A stretch of DNA of 38,711 nucleotides from Sodaliphilus sp050873765 (GCA_050873765.1 JBNMJK010000018.1:1-38711); one strand, 5' to 3'; shown: positions 1 to 8,466, counted from the first letter of the stretch. The notes: generated by a model from the sequence alone, not told the origin. Numbers and translations: made by a program.

Positions 1-983
1 CTGCTGATGCGGCGCGTGAGCACCTGTATGATGTAGCGCACGCCGCCATTGTAGCTGATCACGCCCAGCAGCCCCGCCGCCAGCAGGGTGACAATGATGA
101 GGTCGCTCATGTCCTTGATGCCACTGCCCATATATCCGCACATTTCAATCAGGCTCACGTCGGCAAGGCCGCATAGGGCGATGACGATACACGAAATGAT
201 GCCCAGCGTGAGCACGATAAGCACATTCACACCGATTATGGCCGAAAATATCACAATTAAGTAGGGCAGTATGCTCCACCACGATGCGGAAGAAAGCTGT
301 GGTTGAGCCGTGGGCTGAATGCCACCCACAAAGATGTACACACCAAGTGTGATGACGGCGGCAGGCAGGGCTATCCATAGGTTGGTCTTGAACTTGTCGT
401 TCATCTTCACCTTCTGGCTCCGTGTGGAAGCTATGGTGGTGTCGCTGATAAACGAAAGGTTGTCGCCGAAAAAAGAGCCGCCCAGCACCACCGACACCAG
501 AAAGGCCGTGTCGGTGCCAGTGCTTTGAGCCAACTGGCAGGCGAATGGCGTGAGCGCAACGATTGTGCCTACCGACGTGCCTATCGACATGGATATGAAG
601 CACGCTGTGACAAACAGACCCGGCACAATGAATGTGGACGGCAGCGACGCCAAGGCAAGGTTCACGGTGGCATCGATGGCACCAATGCCTTTTGCAAGTG
701 CTGAAAACGCGCCAGCCAGGAAGAAAATCCATATCATATAGAGCACATTACTGTTGGCCGCGCCTTTTGAAAATATCTCGATGCGATCAGAAATGCTCAT
801 CTTGGGCATAAAGAGCAGCGCCCACATGGAGGCGATGATGAAGGCTATGGACAATGGCATTTTGTAGAAATCGCCAATAATGACCGACACCACCACATAG
901 AGTAGCAGAAACACCACGATGGGCGACAGGGCTAAAATACCTTTGGCAGTGCTGATGTGCTGTGTGGCTTTAACGTTTTCCAT
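1..983 (-). CDS. nhaC: Na+/H+ antiporter, NhaC family (3' end outside window)
   Basis: Reading the minus strand from the ATG at 983 gives an open frame of at least 327 codons that runs off the left edge, so the C-terminus is missing. It is very hydrophobic, with about eight membrane-spanning stretches visible. A central segment reading GGSFFGDNLSFISDTT, close to residues 160-180, is characteristic of NhaC-type sodium:proton antiporters. Inner-membrane exchange of Na+ for H+ is the known role of the family; the ion specificity here is inferred. The start is supported by a well-formed Bacteroidetes promoter 42-72 bp upstream. It is divergent from the LRR protein gene to the right. Confidence 0.87.
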   Translation of the reverse strand, partial: MENVKATQHISTAKGILALSPIVVFLLLYVVVSVIIGDFYKMPLSIAFIIASMWALLFMPKMSISDRIEIFSKGAANSNVLYMIWIFFLAGAFSALAKGIGAIDATVNLALASLPSTFIVPGLFVTACFISMSIGTSVGTIVALTPFACQLAQSTGTDTAFLVSVVLGGSFFGDNLSFISDTTIASTRSQKVKMNDKFKTNLWIALPAAVITLGVYIFVGGIQPTAQPQLSSASWWSILPYLIVIFSAIIGVNVLIVLTLGIISCIVIALCGLADVSLIEMCGYMGSGIKDMSDLIIVTLLAAGLLGVISYNGGVRYIIQVLTRRIS

Positions 984-1024
984 TTGCTTGCTAATATATT
1001 TTGCTATTTGCGTGAAATTCTGTG

Positions 1025-1055
1025 CAAAATTACTGCTAAAATATCATTCTGCAAA
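1025..1055 (-). promoter_or_regulatory. Promoter for the NhaC-type antiporter gene
   Basis: On the minus strand, TTTG (1052-1055) is followed after 19 nt by TAATTTTG (1025-1032). Both match the Bacteroidetes -33/-7 consensus with the canonical spacing. Confidence 0.75.
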
Positions 1056-1092
1056 ATTTATTTCTTTTTCTTGTAAAAAACACAGCGTGATT

Positions 1093-1124
1093 GTTGGTAA
1101 TCTCCGCCATTCTCGCTAACTTCG
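1093..1124 (+). promoter_or_regulatory. Promoter for the LRR/dockerin protein gene
   Basis: GTTG (1093-1096), 20 nt, then TAACTTCG (1117-1124), one base off TAnnTTTG. It lies 26 bp before the start codon. Confidence 0.5.
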
Positions 1125-1150
1125 TATATTACAACATTAAAAACTGAAAA

Positions 1151-2320
1151 ATGAAGCTACGAAACACCGTATCGGCAATAATATTGGCAATGGGCACCAT
1201 TTTTGCTGCCACAGCCCAGCGATTTGAATCCAATGGCATTAGTTACACCATCAGCACCGACGGCAAAGCCTCGGTAGTGCTTGGCGACACCTATTACACG
1301 GGTAAAATAGTTGTACCCTCAGAAGCTGGAGGTGCGCCCGTAACGGTGATAGGGTTTGGCGCATTCAATGCGTGCCATGGCCTCACAGGCGTGGAAATGC
1401 CACAAGGCATCGTGGAGATTGGCGGCTATGCCTTCAATGCGTGCGATTCCCTCACATCGGTAAAAATTCCCGAGTCGGTGACGCGCATTGGTGATTTCGC
1501 TTTTCACGGCTGCTCGCGGATAACCGACGTGGCTTTGCCCGATGCAGTGACGAGTGTGGGCAGTGAGGCGTTTTTCGGCTGCTCCGCTTTGAAAACCGTG
1601 AAGATAGGGAAGAACGTGACCGAAATAGGAGAGCGCGCCTTCCAGCGCTGCACGCAGCTGAAAACGATCACCGTTGACCCGGAAAATCCGGCGTATTGCG
1701 ACGTTAATGGCATTTTGATGACCAAAGACGCGCGCACAATCATAACTTTTTCACGCAAAAACGCCTCGTGGCGCAGTTATACGGTGCCCTCAACTGTGAC
1801 CCGCATATCGGCCTTCTCATTCTATGGCTGTGATGCGATGAAGTTGGTCACCCTGCCCGACGGACTGGAAGACATTGGTGAATGGGCATTTGCTGATTGC
1901 TCCATTATGGGCTCATTCAGCTTGCCTGCCAGTGTGACGCACATTGGCGCAAACGCCTTTTTCGGAATGAAGAACTGCAAGAAATTCTACTGCGCCACGG
2001 TGGATCCACTGCCCCTGCGCGAGGTGGCATCGCCGTTTGGCATGTTTACCGACCTGTCTGGCTTCACGCTGTATGTGCCCAATTCAGAGGCTGTGGCAAA
2101 ATACGCTGCCGCGCCTGTATGGAAGGAATTTGGCAGCATTGTGGCCTACCTTGGCGATGTGAATGGTGATGGCGTGGTGAATGTGGGCGACGTGACCACC
2201 CTAATCAACGCTATTTTAGGCGAGACGGAATGTGACACCAAAACGTGCGACATCAATTGCGACGGCGTGGTGAACGTGACCGACGTGACTGCACTTATCA
2301 GTACAATACTTGAACAATAA
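1151..2320 (+). CDS. Secreted BspA-like leucine-rich repeat protein with C-terminal dockerin-like repeats
   Basis: 389 residues. The N-terminus is a signal peptide (basic start, hydrophobic core to about residue 20, AATAQ cleavage-like site). Residues ~60-300 consist of about nine LRR_5/BspA repeats of the form IGxxAFxxCxxLTxVxIPxSVTxIG. The last ~60 residues hold two calcium-loop motifs, DVNGDGVVNVGDVTTLI and DINCDGVVNVTDVTALI, the pattern of a type I dockerin. BspA-type repeats are known in surface adhesins; dockerin pairs bind cohesins or act as calcium-stabilised ends. No T9SS tail follows, so how it stays on the surface is unclear. rarA starts 15 bp downstream, so the two may be co-transcribed although unrelated in function. 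Confidence 0.87.
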   Translation: MKLRNTVSAIILAMGTIFAATAQRFESNGISYTISTDGKASVVLGDTYYTGKIVVPSEAGGAPVTVIGFGAFNACHGLTGVEMPQGIVEIGGYAFNACDSLTSVKIPESVTRIGDFAFHGCSRITDVALPDAVTSVGSEAFFGCSALKTVKIGKNVTEIGERAFQRCTQLKTITVDPENPAYCDVNGILMTKDARTIITFSRKNASWRSYTVPSTVTRISAFSFYGCDAMKLVTLPDGLEDIGEWAFADCSIMGSFSLPASVTHIGANAFFGMKNCKKFYCATVDPLPLREVASPFGMFTDLSGFTLYVPNSEAVAKYAAAPVWKEFGSIVAYLGDVNGDGVVNVGDVTTLINAILGETECDTKTCDINCDGVVNVTDVTALISTILEQ

Positions 2321-2335
2321 CACACTGTTTTAAAA

Positions 2336-3631
2336 ATGAGTTTTCAACCATTGGCAGAGCGGCTGCGTCCAAAGTCGCTCGATGAATATATTGGACAGCG
2401 GCATTTAGTGGGCCCCGGCGCGGTGATTCGGCGCATGATAGAGAGCGGCAACATTGCCTCATTCATCTTGTGGGGACCTCCAGGAGTGGGAAAGACTACC
2501 CTCGCGCGCATTATCGCCGAGCAAACGAAGGTGCCGTTCTACACTCTTTCTGCCGTCACTTCGGGTGTGAAGGAAGTGCGTGAGGTGCTCGAGCGTTGCA
2601 AGGCAGATGCCCAGAGCGTGTTCACAAAAGGCCGCCCCATTCTCTTTATCGATGAAATTCACCGGTTCAACAAGTCGCAGCAAGACTCGCTACTTGGCGC
2701 TGTGGAAAATGGCACCGTCACTCTCATAGGCGCCACCACCGAGAATCCATCGTTTGAAGTGATTAGGCCGCTGCTGTCGCGCGCCCAAGTGTATGTGCTT
2801 CAGCCCCTCGACAAAGACGACCTGCTTCAGCTGCTTGACCACGCCCTCAAAACAGACCCCATTTTCCAAGACCGCGAGGTGAGAGTGGAGGAAACCGAGG
2901 CTTTACTCAGGTTTAGTGGCGGCGATGCCCGAAAGCTGCTCAACATTCTGGATTTGCTACATCAGTCGCTCGACGACAAAGAGCCTTTTGTGCTCAACGA
3001 CAAGGTGGTGACTGAGCGCCTGCAGCAAAATCCGATGGCTTTCGACAAAGACGGGGAGATGCACTACGACATTATTTCAGCTTTCATCAAGTCGGTCCGA
3101 GGCAGTGATCCCGATGCGGCAGTCTATTGGTTGGCACGCTTGATAGCGGGAGGGGAAGACCCTAAGTTTATAGCCCGCCGCTTGTGCATTTCGGCAGCGG
3201 AGGACATAGGGCTCGCCAACCCCAATGCCTTGCTGCTGGCTAACGCCACATTCGACATTATCAATAAAATTGGCTGGCCAGAGGGTAGAATCCCTTTGAG
3301 CGAGTGCGCCATTTATCTTGCCACATCGCCCAAGAGCAATTCGGCCTACTGTGCCATTAATGATGCGCTGCAGCTTGTGGAGCAGACGGGCAACGCCCCG
3401 GTGCCGCTGCATCTGCGAAACGCCCCCACCAAACTCATGAAGCAGCTTGGATATGGACGCGACTATATGTACGCCCACGACTATCCGGGCCACTTTGTGC
3501 GGCAGCAGTATATGCCCGACCAGCTGCAAGGCCATCAGCTGTGGCAGCCTCAGGACAATGCGGCTGAGGCTCAAATGGCGGCTCGCCAGCAGGCACGCTG
3601 GAATCCCCAGCCCCCAAAAACCGAAGAATAA
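2336..3631 (+). CDS. rarA: Replication-associated recombination protein A (RarA/MgsA), AAA ATPase
   Basis: 431 residues, normal for the family. Walker A GPPGVGKTT has its lysine at residue 53, and Walker B with the following helix reads ILFIDEIHRFNKSQQD near residue 102. The sensor motif GATTENPSF and the conserved C-terminal tetramerisation segment (SAYWARLIxGGEDP-like, residues ~255-290) are present. RarA is a clamp-loader-related ATPase that acts at stalled replication forks. The ATG at 2336 gives the expected N-terminus MSFQPLAERLRPKSLDEYIGQ without extra residues. A strong intrinsic terminator lies 42 bp after the stop. Confidence 0.95.
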   Translation: MSFQPLAERLRPKSLDEYIGQRHLVGPGAVIRRMIESGNIASFILWGPPGVGKTTLARIIAEQTKVPFYTLSAVTSGVKEVREVLERCKADAQSVFTKGRPILFIDEIHRFNKSQQDSLLGAVENGTVTLIGATTENPSFEVIRPLLSRAQVYVLQPLDKDDLLQLLDHALKTDPIFQDREVRVEETEALLRFSGGDARKLLNILDLLHQSLDDKEPFVLNDKVVTERLQQNPMAFDKDGEMHYDIISAFIKSVRGSDPDAAVYWLARLIAGGEDPKFIARRLCISAAEDIGLANPNALLLANATFDIINKIGWPEGRIPLSECAIYLATSPKSNSAYCAINDALQLVEQTGNAPVPLHLRNAPTKLMKQLGYGRDYMYAHDYPGHFVRQQYMPDQLQGHQLWQPQDNAAEAQMAARQQARWNPQPPKTEE

Positions 3632-3672
3632 TTCCATGCGCGCATAATGCGCTACAAGCGCTACAAAATAAA

Positions 3673-3716
3673 AGCAGCCCACCGGTGCTAAAATCGGTGG
3701 GCTGCTCTATTTTTTA
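3673..3716. terminator. Bidirectional rho-independent terminator between rarA and purL
   Basis: Perfect 12-bp stem AGCAGCCCACCG (3673-3684) / CGGTGGGCTGCT (3695-3706) with a 10-nt loop. It is followed by CTATTTTTTAT on the + side and by a U-rich tract on the minus side. It sits between two convergent genes. Confidence 0.9.
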
Positions 3717-3729
3717 TGATGAGGATGTG

Positions 3730-6700
3730 TTACTTCTTGTGAGCGGCAATCCAGTTCTTAGCGTTGACAAAAGCCTGAATCCATGGAGTCACCTCATCGG
3801 CATGGCGCGCCTGTGGGTAGAAGCCACACTGCCATGGGAAGATGGCGCGCTCCAAGTGAGGCATCATGGCCAAGTGGCGGCCGTCCTTAGAGGCGATGCC
3901 GGCAATGCCGCGTGGCGAGCCGTTAGGGTTGGCAGGATAAGAGCGGTAGTTGTATTGTGCCACCACATTGTATTTATCCACGCCTTCAGGCAGATTGAAC
4001 TTGCCTTCACCGTGTGCCACCCAAATGCCGAGTTTAGAGCCACCGAGGTTGCCAAACATCACAGAGTTGTTCTCTGGAATGGTGAGGCCCACGAAGTTGG
4101 ATTCAAACTTGTGGCTGTCGTTGTGGTCCATGTGCGGCTTGCTGCTGTATTCAGGGTTGATCAGGTTGAGCTCAATCATCACTTGGCAGCCGTTGCAAAT
4201 GCCCAGACTCAGCGTGTCGGTGCGCTTGTAGAAGTTTTCGAGGGCTTTTTTAGCCTTGTCGTTCCACACGAATCCGCTTGCCCAGCCCTTGGCAGAGCCA
4301 AGCACATCGCTGTTGGAGAAGCCGCCGCAGAACACAATCATGTTCACGTCGTCGAGTGTTTCGCGTCCGCTCATCAAGTCGGTCATGTGCACATCTTTCA
4401 CGTCGAAGCCGGCATAGTAGAGCGAATAGGCCATCTCGCGGTCGCCATTCACGCCCTTTTCGCGAATGATGGCGGCTTTGATGCCCGTGTGGCCATGCTT
4501 AAAGCCCTCAATGCCAAGGTCGGCGGCTTTGCCGGTGAAGCCGGCTGGCATACGCCAGCGCAGTGGTTGCTTTTTATAGTTTTCGAAGCGTGCTTTAGCC
4601 AGCTTGTCGCCGCTTTGCTTGCAGTCGAGCAGATAAGAGCTCTTGAACCAGAGGTCGCGCAAATAGTCGATGAAGAACATGTATTCCTTGTCGTCCTTGC
4701 TGACGGTGACAGTGCGCTCGTCGGAAGGCTCGCCAATGCAGATAAATTTCACGCCGTGCTTAGCCAATAGCCGCTCCACCTTGCCGCATTGGTTGTTGGC
4801 CACCTGAATCACAAGAGCCGGATTCTCGGCAAAGAGCGTTTTCACAATGTCGGTCTCGCTCATACCGTCAAGGTCGAGGCTCACACCGCCTTTTGTGTTG
4901 GCGAAAGTCATTTCAAGCACGGTGGTGAGCAGGCCGCCGGCGCTGATGTCGTGGGCAGCTAAAAGCATCTGCTGCTCCACCAACTCCTGCACAGCATTGA
5001 AGGCCGTGGCAAAATAGAGGGCACTTTTCACACCGGGGGTCTTGTCGCCAAGCAGCCCCATCGACTGTGCCAGCGCCGAACCGCCGAGCTGCAGTTCGCA
5101 GCCGGAGAAATCAATATAGTAGAGTTTGCTCTTCTTTTGCTGGAGCACAGGGCTCACGGTTTTCTTCACATCGGTCACTTCGCCGCCGGCAGAGATAATC
5201 ACAGTGCCAGGGGCAAGCACTTTCTTGCCATTGCCGTATTTCTGCGTCATCGACAGACTGTCTTTACCCGTGGGTATATTGATGCCCAAGGCGCAGGCAA
5301 AGTCGCTGCACGCCTTCACGGCGCGATACAGAGCAGCGTCTTCACCCTCGTTGCGGCACGGCCACATCCAGTTGGCGCTCAGCGACACCGCTTTCAGCCC
5401 GCCATTGAGGTTGGCGCCCACAATGTTGGTCAGCGCCTCGGTAATCGACAGCACCGAGCCGGCAGCCGAGTCGATAAGCCCAGCCTGTGGCGCGTGGCCG
5501 ATAGAGGTGGCAATGCCGCTATGGCCGGTGTAGTCGAGTGCCACCACGCCGCAGTCGCTCAAAGGCAGCTGAATTTCGCCTTGGCACTGCTGGCGTGCTA
5601 TCTTGCCGGTCACGGAGCGGTCCACCTTGTTGGTGAGCCAGTCCTTGCAAGCCACGCCCTCAATTTGAAGCACGGTCTCGATATACTCGTTGAGCTTCGA
5701 GGCGTCGGTCTTCACGGCCTTATATTTGTGAGTGACGGTTTTGTCGGTCATGATAGTCTTAGGAGAACTGCCGAACATGTCCTTCATGCCCAAGTCGATA
5801 GGCTTCACACCGTCGGCCTGCTCAAACACAAATCGGTCGTCGCCGGTGGTTTCGCCCACCACATAGAATGGGGCACGCTCACGCTCAGCGATTTTCTCAA
5901 TCTTGGGCAAGTCCTTTTCTTCAGCCACAAAGCCCATGCGCTCCTGGCTCTCGTTGCCAATGATTTCCTTAGCCGAAAGGGTAGGGTCGCCCACAGGCAG
6001 CGCCGCCATATCGATGTGTCCGCCAGTTTCCTCCACCAGCTCCGAAAGCGCATTGAGGTGTCCGCCGGCGCCGTGGTCGTGAATCGACACGATAGGGTTG
6101 GTGTCTTCCTCGGCCAAGGCTCGAATCACATTTGCCACGCGCTTCTGCATTTCGGGGTTGGCGCGCTGCACAGCGTTGAGTTCAATGGCATTGGCGTATT
6201 GGCCGGTGTTCACGCTCGAAACCGCGCCACCACCCATGCCGATGCGGTAGTTGTCGCCACCCATCAGCACCACTTTTTCGCCAGCTTCAGGCGTGCCCTT
6301 GATGGCGTCGCGCTTATTGGCGAATCCCACGCCGCCGGCAAGCATGATCACCTTGTCGTAGGCCATCTGTCGCTTGGCTTCCTCGTGCTCAAAGGTGAGC
6401 AGAGAGCCGCAGATGAGAGGCTGGCCGAACTTGTTGCCAAAATCGCTGGCGCCATTCGACGCCTTGATGAGGATTTCTTCAGGCGTTTGGTAGAGCCATG
6501 GGCGTGGAGGCATGGTGCAGCGCTCCCAGGCGCGGTCGGCCTCGGTGCGAGGGTAGCTGGTCATATACACAGCCGTTCCCGCCAGCGGAAGGCTCGCGCG
6601 GCCACCGCCCAGACGGTCGCGGATTTCACCACCCGAACCGGTGGCGGCGCCATTGAAAGGCTCCACGGTGGTGGGGAAGTTGTGTGTTTCGGCTTTGAGC

Positions 6701-7425
6701 GATATCACAGAGTCGATGTCCTTCACCTCAAAGAAGTCGGGGCGGTCGGGGTTGACAGGGGCGAACTGCTCAATCTTGGGGCCATCGATGAATGCCACAT
6801 TGTCCTTGTAGGCCGAGATCACCTTGTTGGGGTGCTCCTTGGTGGTTTTCTTGATGAGGCTGAAAAGGCTGGTGGGCATTTCCTTGCCATCGATGATGAA
6901 TGTGCCGCCAAATATTTTGTGACGGCAGTGCTCGCTGTTCACCTGCGAGAAGCCAAACACCTCACTGTCGGTGAGCGGACGGCCCAGACGCTTGGCAAGG
7001 CCTTTGAGGTAGTCCACCTCTTCGGGGCTGAGAGCCAAGCCCTCAGATTTATTGTAGGATTCGATGTCGTCGATATAAACGATAGGATCCGGCGTACGAG
7101 TGATGGTGAAGGTGTCGCTGTCTAAAGTGTGGTAAACACGTTGCAGCATTTTGTCGTACTTGGGATCCTTTTCTTTTGTGGTGGTGAACTCTTCGATTCG
7201 GCTGATGCCCGTGAGCGCCATGTTTTGGGTAATCTCCACGGCATTGGTGCTCCACGGCGTTATCATTTCCTTTCGAGGCCCGATGAAAGTGCCTCGCAAG
7301 GTGTGGTCCTTAACTTGGGTGCCTCCGAGCAGCCATTCCAATTTCTCAATTTCTTTGGGAGAAAGAGTGTGGTCAGCGTCCACCGCATAGATGGTTTTTA
7401 CGCCTTTTTTGAAGAATGTAATCAT
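3730..7425 (-). CDS. purL: Phosphoribosylformylglycinamidine synthase (large single-chain PurL)
   Basis: 1,231 residues, matching the single-chain enzyme in which synthetase and glutaminase are fused. It converts FGAR, glutamine and ATP to FGAM in de novo purine synthesis, in the cytoplasm. Visible landmarks: the SEVFGFSQVNSEHCRHKIFGG segment near residue 180, the glycine-rich RDRLGGGRASLPLAGTAVYM segment, SIHDHGAGGHLNAL, and the class I glutaminase core LGICNGCQVM with the nucleophile at Cys1077, followed by PHLERAIFPWQ near the C-terminus. The start at 7425 is supported by a consensus promoter 44-74 bp upstream. It is convergent with rarA and shares its terminator. Confidence 0.97.
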   Translation of the reverse strand: MITFFKKGVKTIYAVDADHTLSPKEIEKLEWLLGGTQVKDHTLRGTFIGPRKEMITPWSTNAVEITQNMALTGISRIEEFTTTKEKDPKYDKMLQRVYHTLDSDTFTITRTPDPIVYIDDIESYNKSEGLALSPEEVDYLKGLAKRLGRPLTDSEVFGFSQVNSEHCRHKIFGGTFIIDGKEMPTSLFSLIKKTTKEHPNKVISAYKDNVAFIDGPKIEQFAPVNPDRPDFFEVKDIDSVISLKAETHNFPTTVEPFNGAATGSGGEIRDRLGGGRASLPLAGTAVYMTSYPRTEADRAWERCTMPPRPWLYQTPEEILIKASNGASDFGNKFGQPLICGSLLTFEHEEAKRQMAYDKVIMLAGGVGFANKRDAIKGTPEAGEKVVLMGGDNYRIGMGGGAVSSVNTGQYANAIELNAVQRANPEMQKRVANVIRALAEEDTNPIVSIHDHGAGGHLNALSELVEETGGHIDMAALPVGDPTLSAKEIIGNESQERMGFVAEEKDLPKIEKIAERERAPFYVVGETTGDDRFVFEQADGVKPIDLGMKDMFGSSPKTIMTDKTVTHKYKAVKTDASKLNEYIETVLQIEGVACKDWLTNKVDRSVTGKIARQQCQGEIQLPLSDCGVVALDYTGHSGIATSIGHAPQAGLIDSAAGSVLSITEALTNIVGANLNGGLKAVSLSANWMWPCRNEGEDAALYRAVKACSDFACALGINIPTGKDSLSMTQKYGNGKKVLAPGTVIISAGGEVTDVKKTVSPVLQQKKSKLYYIDFSGCELQLGGSALAQSMGLLGDKTPGVKSALYFATAFNAVQELVEQQMLLAAHDISAGGLLTTVLEMTFANTKGGVSLDLDGMSETDIVKTLFAENPALVIQVANNQCGKVERLLAKHGVKFICIGEPSDERTVTVSKDDKEYMFFIDYLRDLWFKSSYLLDCKQSGDKLAKARFENYKKQPLRWRMPAGFTGKAADLGIEGFKHGHTGIKAAIIREKGVNGDREMAYSLYYAGFDVKDVHMTDLMSGRETLDDVNMIVFCGGFSNSDVLGSAKGWASGFVWNDKAKKALENFYKRTDTLSLGICNGCQVMIELNLINPEYSSKPHMDHNDSHKFESNFVGLTIPENNSVMFGNLGGSKLGIWVAHGEGKFNLPEGVDKYNVVAQYNYRSYPANPNGSPRGIAGIASKDGRHLAMMPHLERAIFPWQCGFYPQARHADEVTPWIQAFVNAKNWIAAHKK

Positions 7426-7468
7426 AAAAATAGATAAGTGGATTATCTGTAAAACCTAAATTCTACTA

Positions 7469-7499
7469 CAAAGTTACACCAAACGCACCGCACCACAAA
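7469..7499 (-). promoter_or_regulatory. purL promoter
   Basis: Minus-strand TTTG (7496-7499), 19 nt, TAACTTTG (7469-7476): both boxes and spacing match the Bacteroidetes housekeeping consensus. It lies just outside the left boundary repeat of the neighbouring island. Confidence 0.82.
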
Positions 7500-7523
7500 A
7501 CAAACCCAAGTAATTTTAAAGAA

Positions 7524-7618
7524 ATTAGAAGTTAGAAATTAGAGATTAGAAGTTAGAAATTAGAAGTTAGAGATTAGAGATTTTTTGTTGGGGGCATCAC
7601 GTAGGGACGTAGCATGCC
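7524..7618 (+). repeat. Left boundary repeat, first part: eight 7-nt units plus a 32-bp motif
   Basis: 7524-7579 is eight tandem 7-mers of form RTTAGAR. A short T-run follows, then a 32-bp motif at 7587-7618 that begins GTTGGGGGCATCACGTA and ends GCATGCC. The same 7-mer array (eight units) and motif (28 of 32 identical) occur in the opposite orientation at 15529-15616. The copy continues at 7926-7990 after an inserted element. Confidence 0.82.
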
Positions 7619-7925
7619 GAGAGCACTGAAAAAGTGAAACCAACTTTCAAATTGACAGTTTTAAGGACATAATGCCCAATTAGTGGGAGGGGACGCTACT
7701 GATCAGGCTGCGAGCATCGGAGATGCTCTTTTGTGGTTAACACCAAGCTGCGTTCGCCTTCGGCTCACTTGCATGGTGCTAACCATAACAAGGCATCTCC
7801 GGTGCCACATCTAAAATTATGCCATGATCCATCTCTATTGAACACGCTGCCAAGGGAAAACGGTTATAAATTATAAAGATTTTCAGTCTCGCCTCTGTAA
7901 AATGGCCATTTTTTTCAGTGCTCTC
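7619..7925. mobile_element. MITE-like 307-bp non-coding element with 15-bp terminal inverted repeats
   Basis: The ends are perfect 15-bp inverted repeats: GAGAGCACTGAAAAA (7619-7633) and its complement (7911-7925). The element is flanked by AGCATGCC (7611-7618) and GGCATGCC (7926-7933), a probable target-site duplication with one mismatch. The right-hand copy of the boundary repeat is continuous at the same point, which supports insertion here. Inside, 7712-7806 is a large imperfect palindrome (arms GCATCGGAGATGC / GCATCTCCGGTGC and TGGTTAACACCA / TGGTGCTAACCA). No transposase is encoded, so it would need one supplied in trans. The family is not recognised. Confidence 0.68.
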
Positions 7926-7990
7926 GGCATGCCACGTCCTCTCCAAATCAGGCCCACCTCAAAACACATTCCCCCCAAAACAAGCCCACC
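7926..7990 (+). repeat. Left boundary repeat, second part (C/A-rich tail)
   Basis: It runs from GGCATGCC into a C/A-rich stretch that includes CAAAACACATT and ends in CCCACC. It aligns with few gaps to the minus strand of 15471-15536, directly continuing the right boundary repeat. Confidence 0.72.
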
Positions 7991-8148
7991 ATAAACAGGC
8001 ATGCAATCCTTGAAACCAAATATTATGAGATGCCTATACACATTAATATATAATATAAGTGATAGGAGGCAATACCAAGAAGAAAAACTAAACTCCACGT
8101 TGTGTATCAGTGCCTTTAAATGGCTCTGATTCCCTTAAAAAGATTGAT
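7991..8148. other. A+T-rich spacer between boundary repeat and CRISPR array
   Basis: No supportable gene. A 71-codon minus-strand frame crosses it, but it starts at GTG and ends inside the MITE-like element. No third CRISPR repeat is found at the expected spacing. Confidence 0.5.
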
Positions 8149-8249
8149 GTTGTAATACCCACTCAAAATGTGGGCTTCGACAACGTAATGCACCTTTATA
8201 ATGTGCATTTTGGGTTGTAATACCCACTCAAAATGTGGGCTTCGACAAC
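8149..8249 (-). CRISPR. Minimal type VI-B CRISPR array: two identical 36-nt repeats, one 29-nt spacer
   Basis: Identical 36-nt repeats at 8149-8184 and 8214-8249 enclose a 29-nt spacer (8185-8213). Read on the minus strand the repeat begins GTTGTCGAAG, has a central ATTTTGA loop between a CCCAC/GTGGG stem, and ends GGGTATTACAAC. Length, GTTG...CAAC ends, central TTTTG and terminal ACAAC are features I recall for Cas13b repeats. That sets the transcribed strand as minus, divergent from cas13b. In Cas13b crRNAs the repeat lies 3' of the spacer. The spacer contains a 7-bp inverted repeat (AATGCAC/GTGCATT) and partly resembles the repeat. Confidence 0.87.
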
Positions 8250-8335
8250 TGAGTGATTCTAACACGCGTAGATTCAATGAAATAAGTGTTAGATGTATTC
8301 ATAATATTCAGAATTATTAAGGTGATATTGCACTA

Positions 8336-8367
8336 CAAAGATAAAGCCTTTTTTCATTATTTAGAAA
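8336..8367 (-). promoter_or_regulatory. Putative promoter of the CRISPR array
   Basis: Minus-strand TATCTTTG (8336-8343), a perfect -7 box, with TTTC 20 nt upstream (8364-8367). It points at the array, giving an ~80-nt leader before the first repeat. The 8250-8466 interval is A+T-rich and must also hold the cas13b promoter, for which only a weak TATCTTTA at about 8413-8420 is seen. Confidence 0.55.
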
Positions 8368-8466
8368 AAATAGAGCGAAAAAAATGAAAATGACGAAAAA
8401 TTTGGCTATCTTTACAGAACATAATATTAATTAACTTTATAGAATACAAAAAAGAATAGGAACACA

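Noticed and set aside
145..732. 195-codon minus-strand frame with many Cys/His residues
   Set aside because: Out-of-frame shadow of the NhaC-type antiporter gene, which is open through the same DNA with family motifs.
3685..4770. 361-codon plus-strand frame
   Set aside because: Antisense to the glutaminase end of purL; starts inside the terminator hairpin.
5137..7125. 662-codon plus-strand open frame, His/Ala/Arg-rich
   Set aside because: Lies opposite purL in a shadow frame; composition is typical of antisense frames and purL is complete.
7524..7579. 7-nt tandem repeats as a CRISPR-like array
   Set aside because: Units are contiguous with no spacers; they are a simple repeat belonging to the boundary element.
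7883..8098. 71-codon minus-strand frame with a hydrophobic N-terminus
   Set aside because: GTG start, ends inside the MITE-like terminal repeat, crosses the boundary repeat, no promoter.
8099..8134. Possible third, degenerate CRISPR repeat beginning GTTGT
   Set aside because: Only the first five bases match and the spacing (50 nt from the next repeat start) does not fit the 65-nt period.
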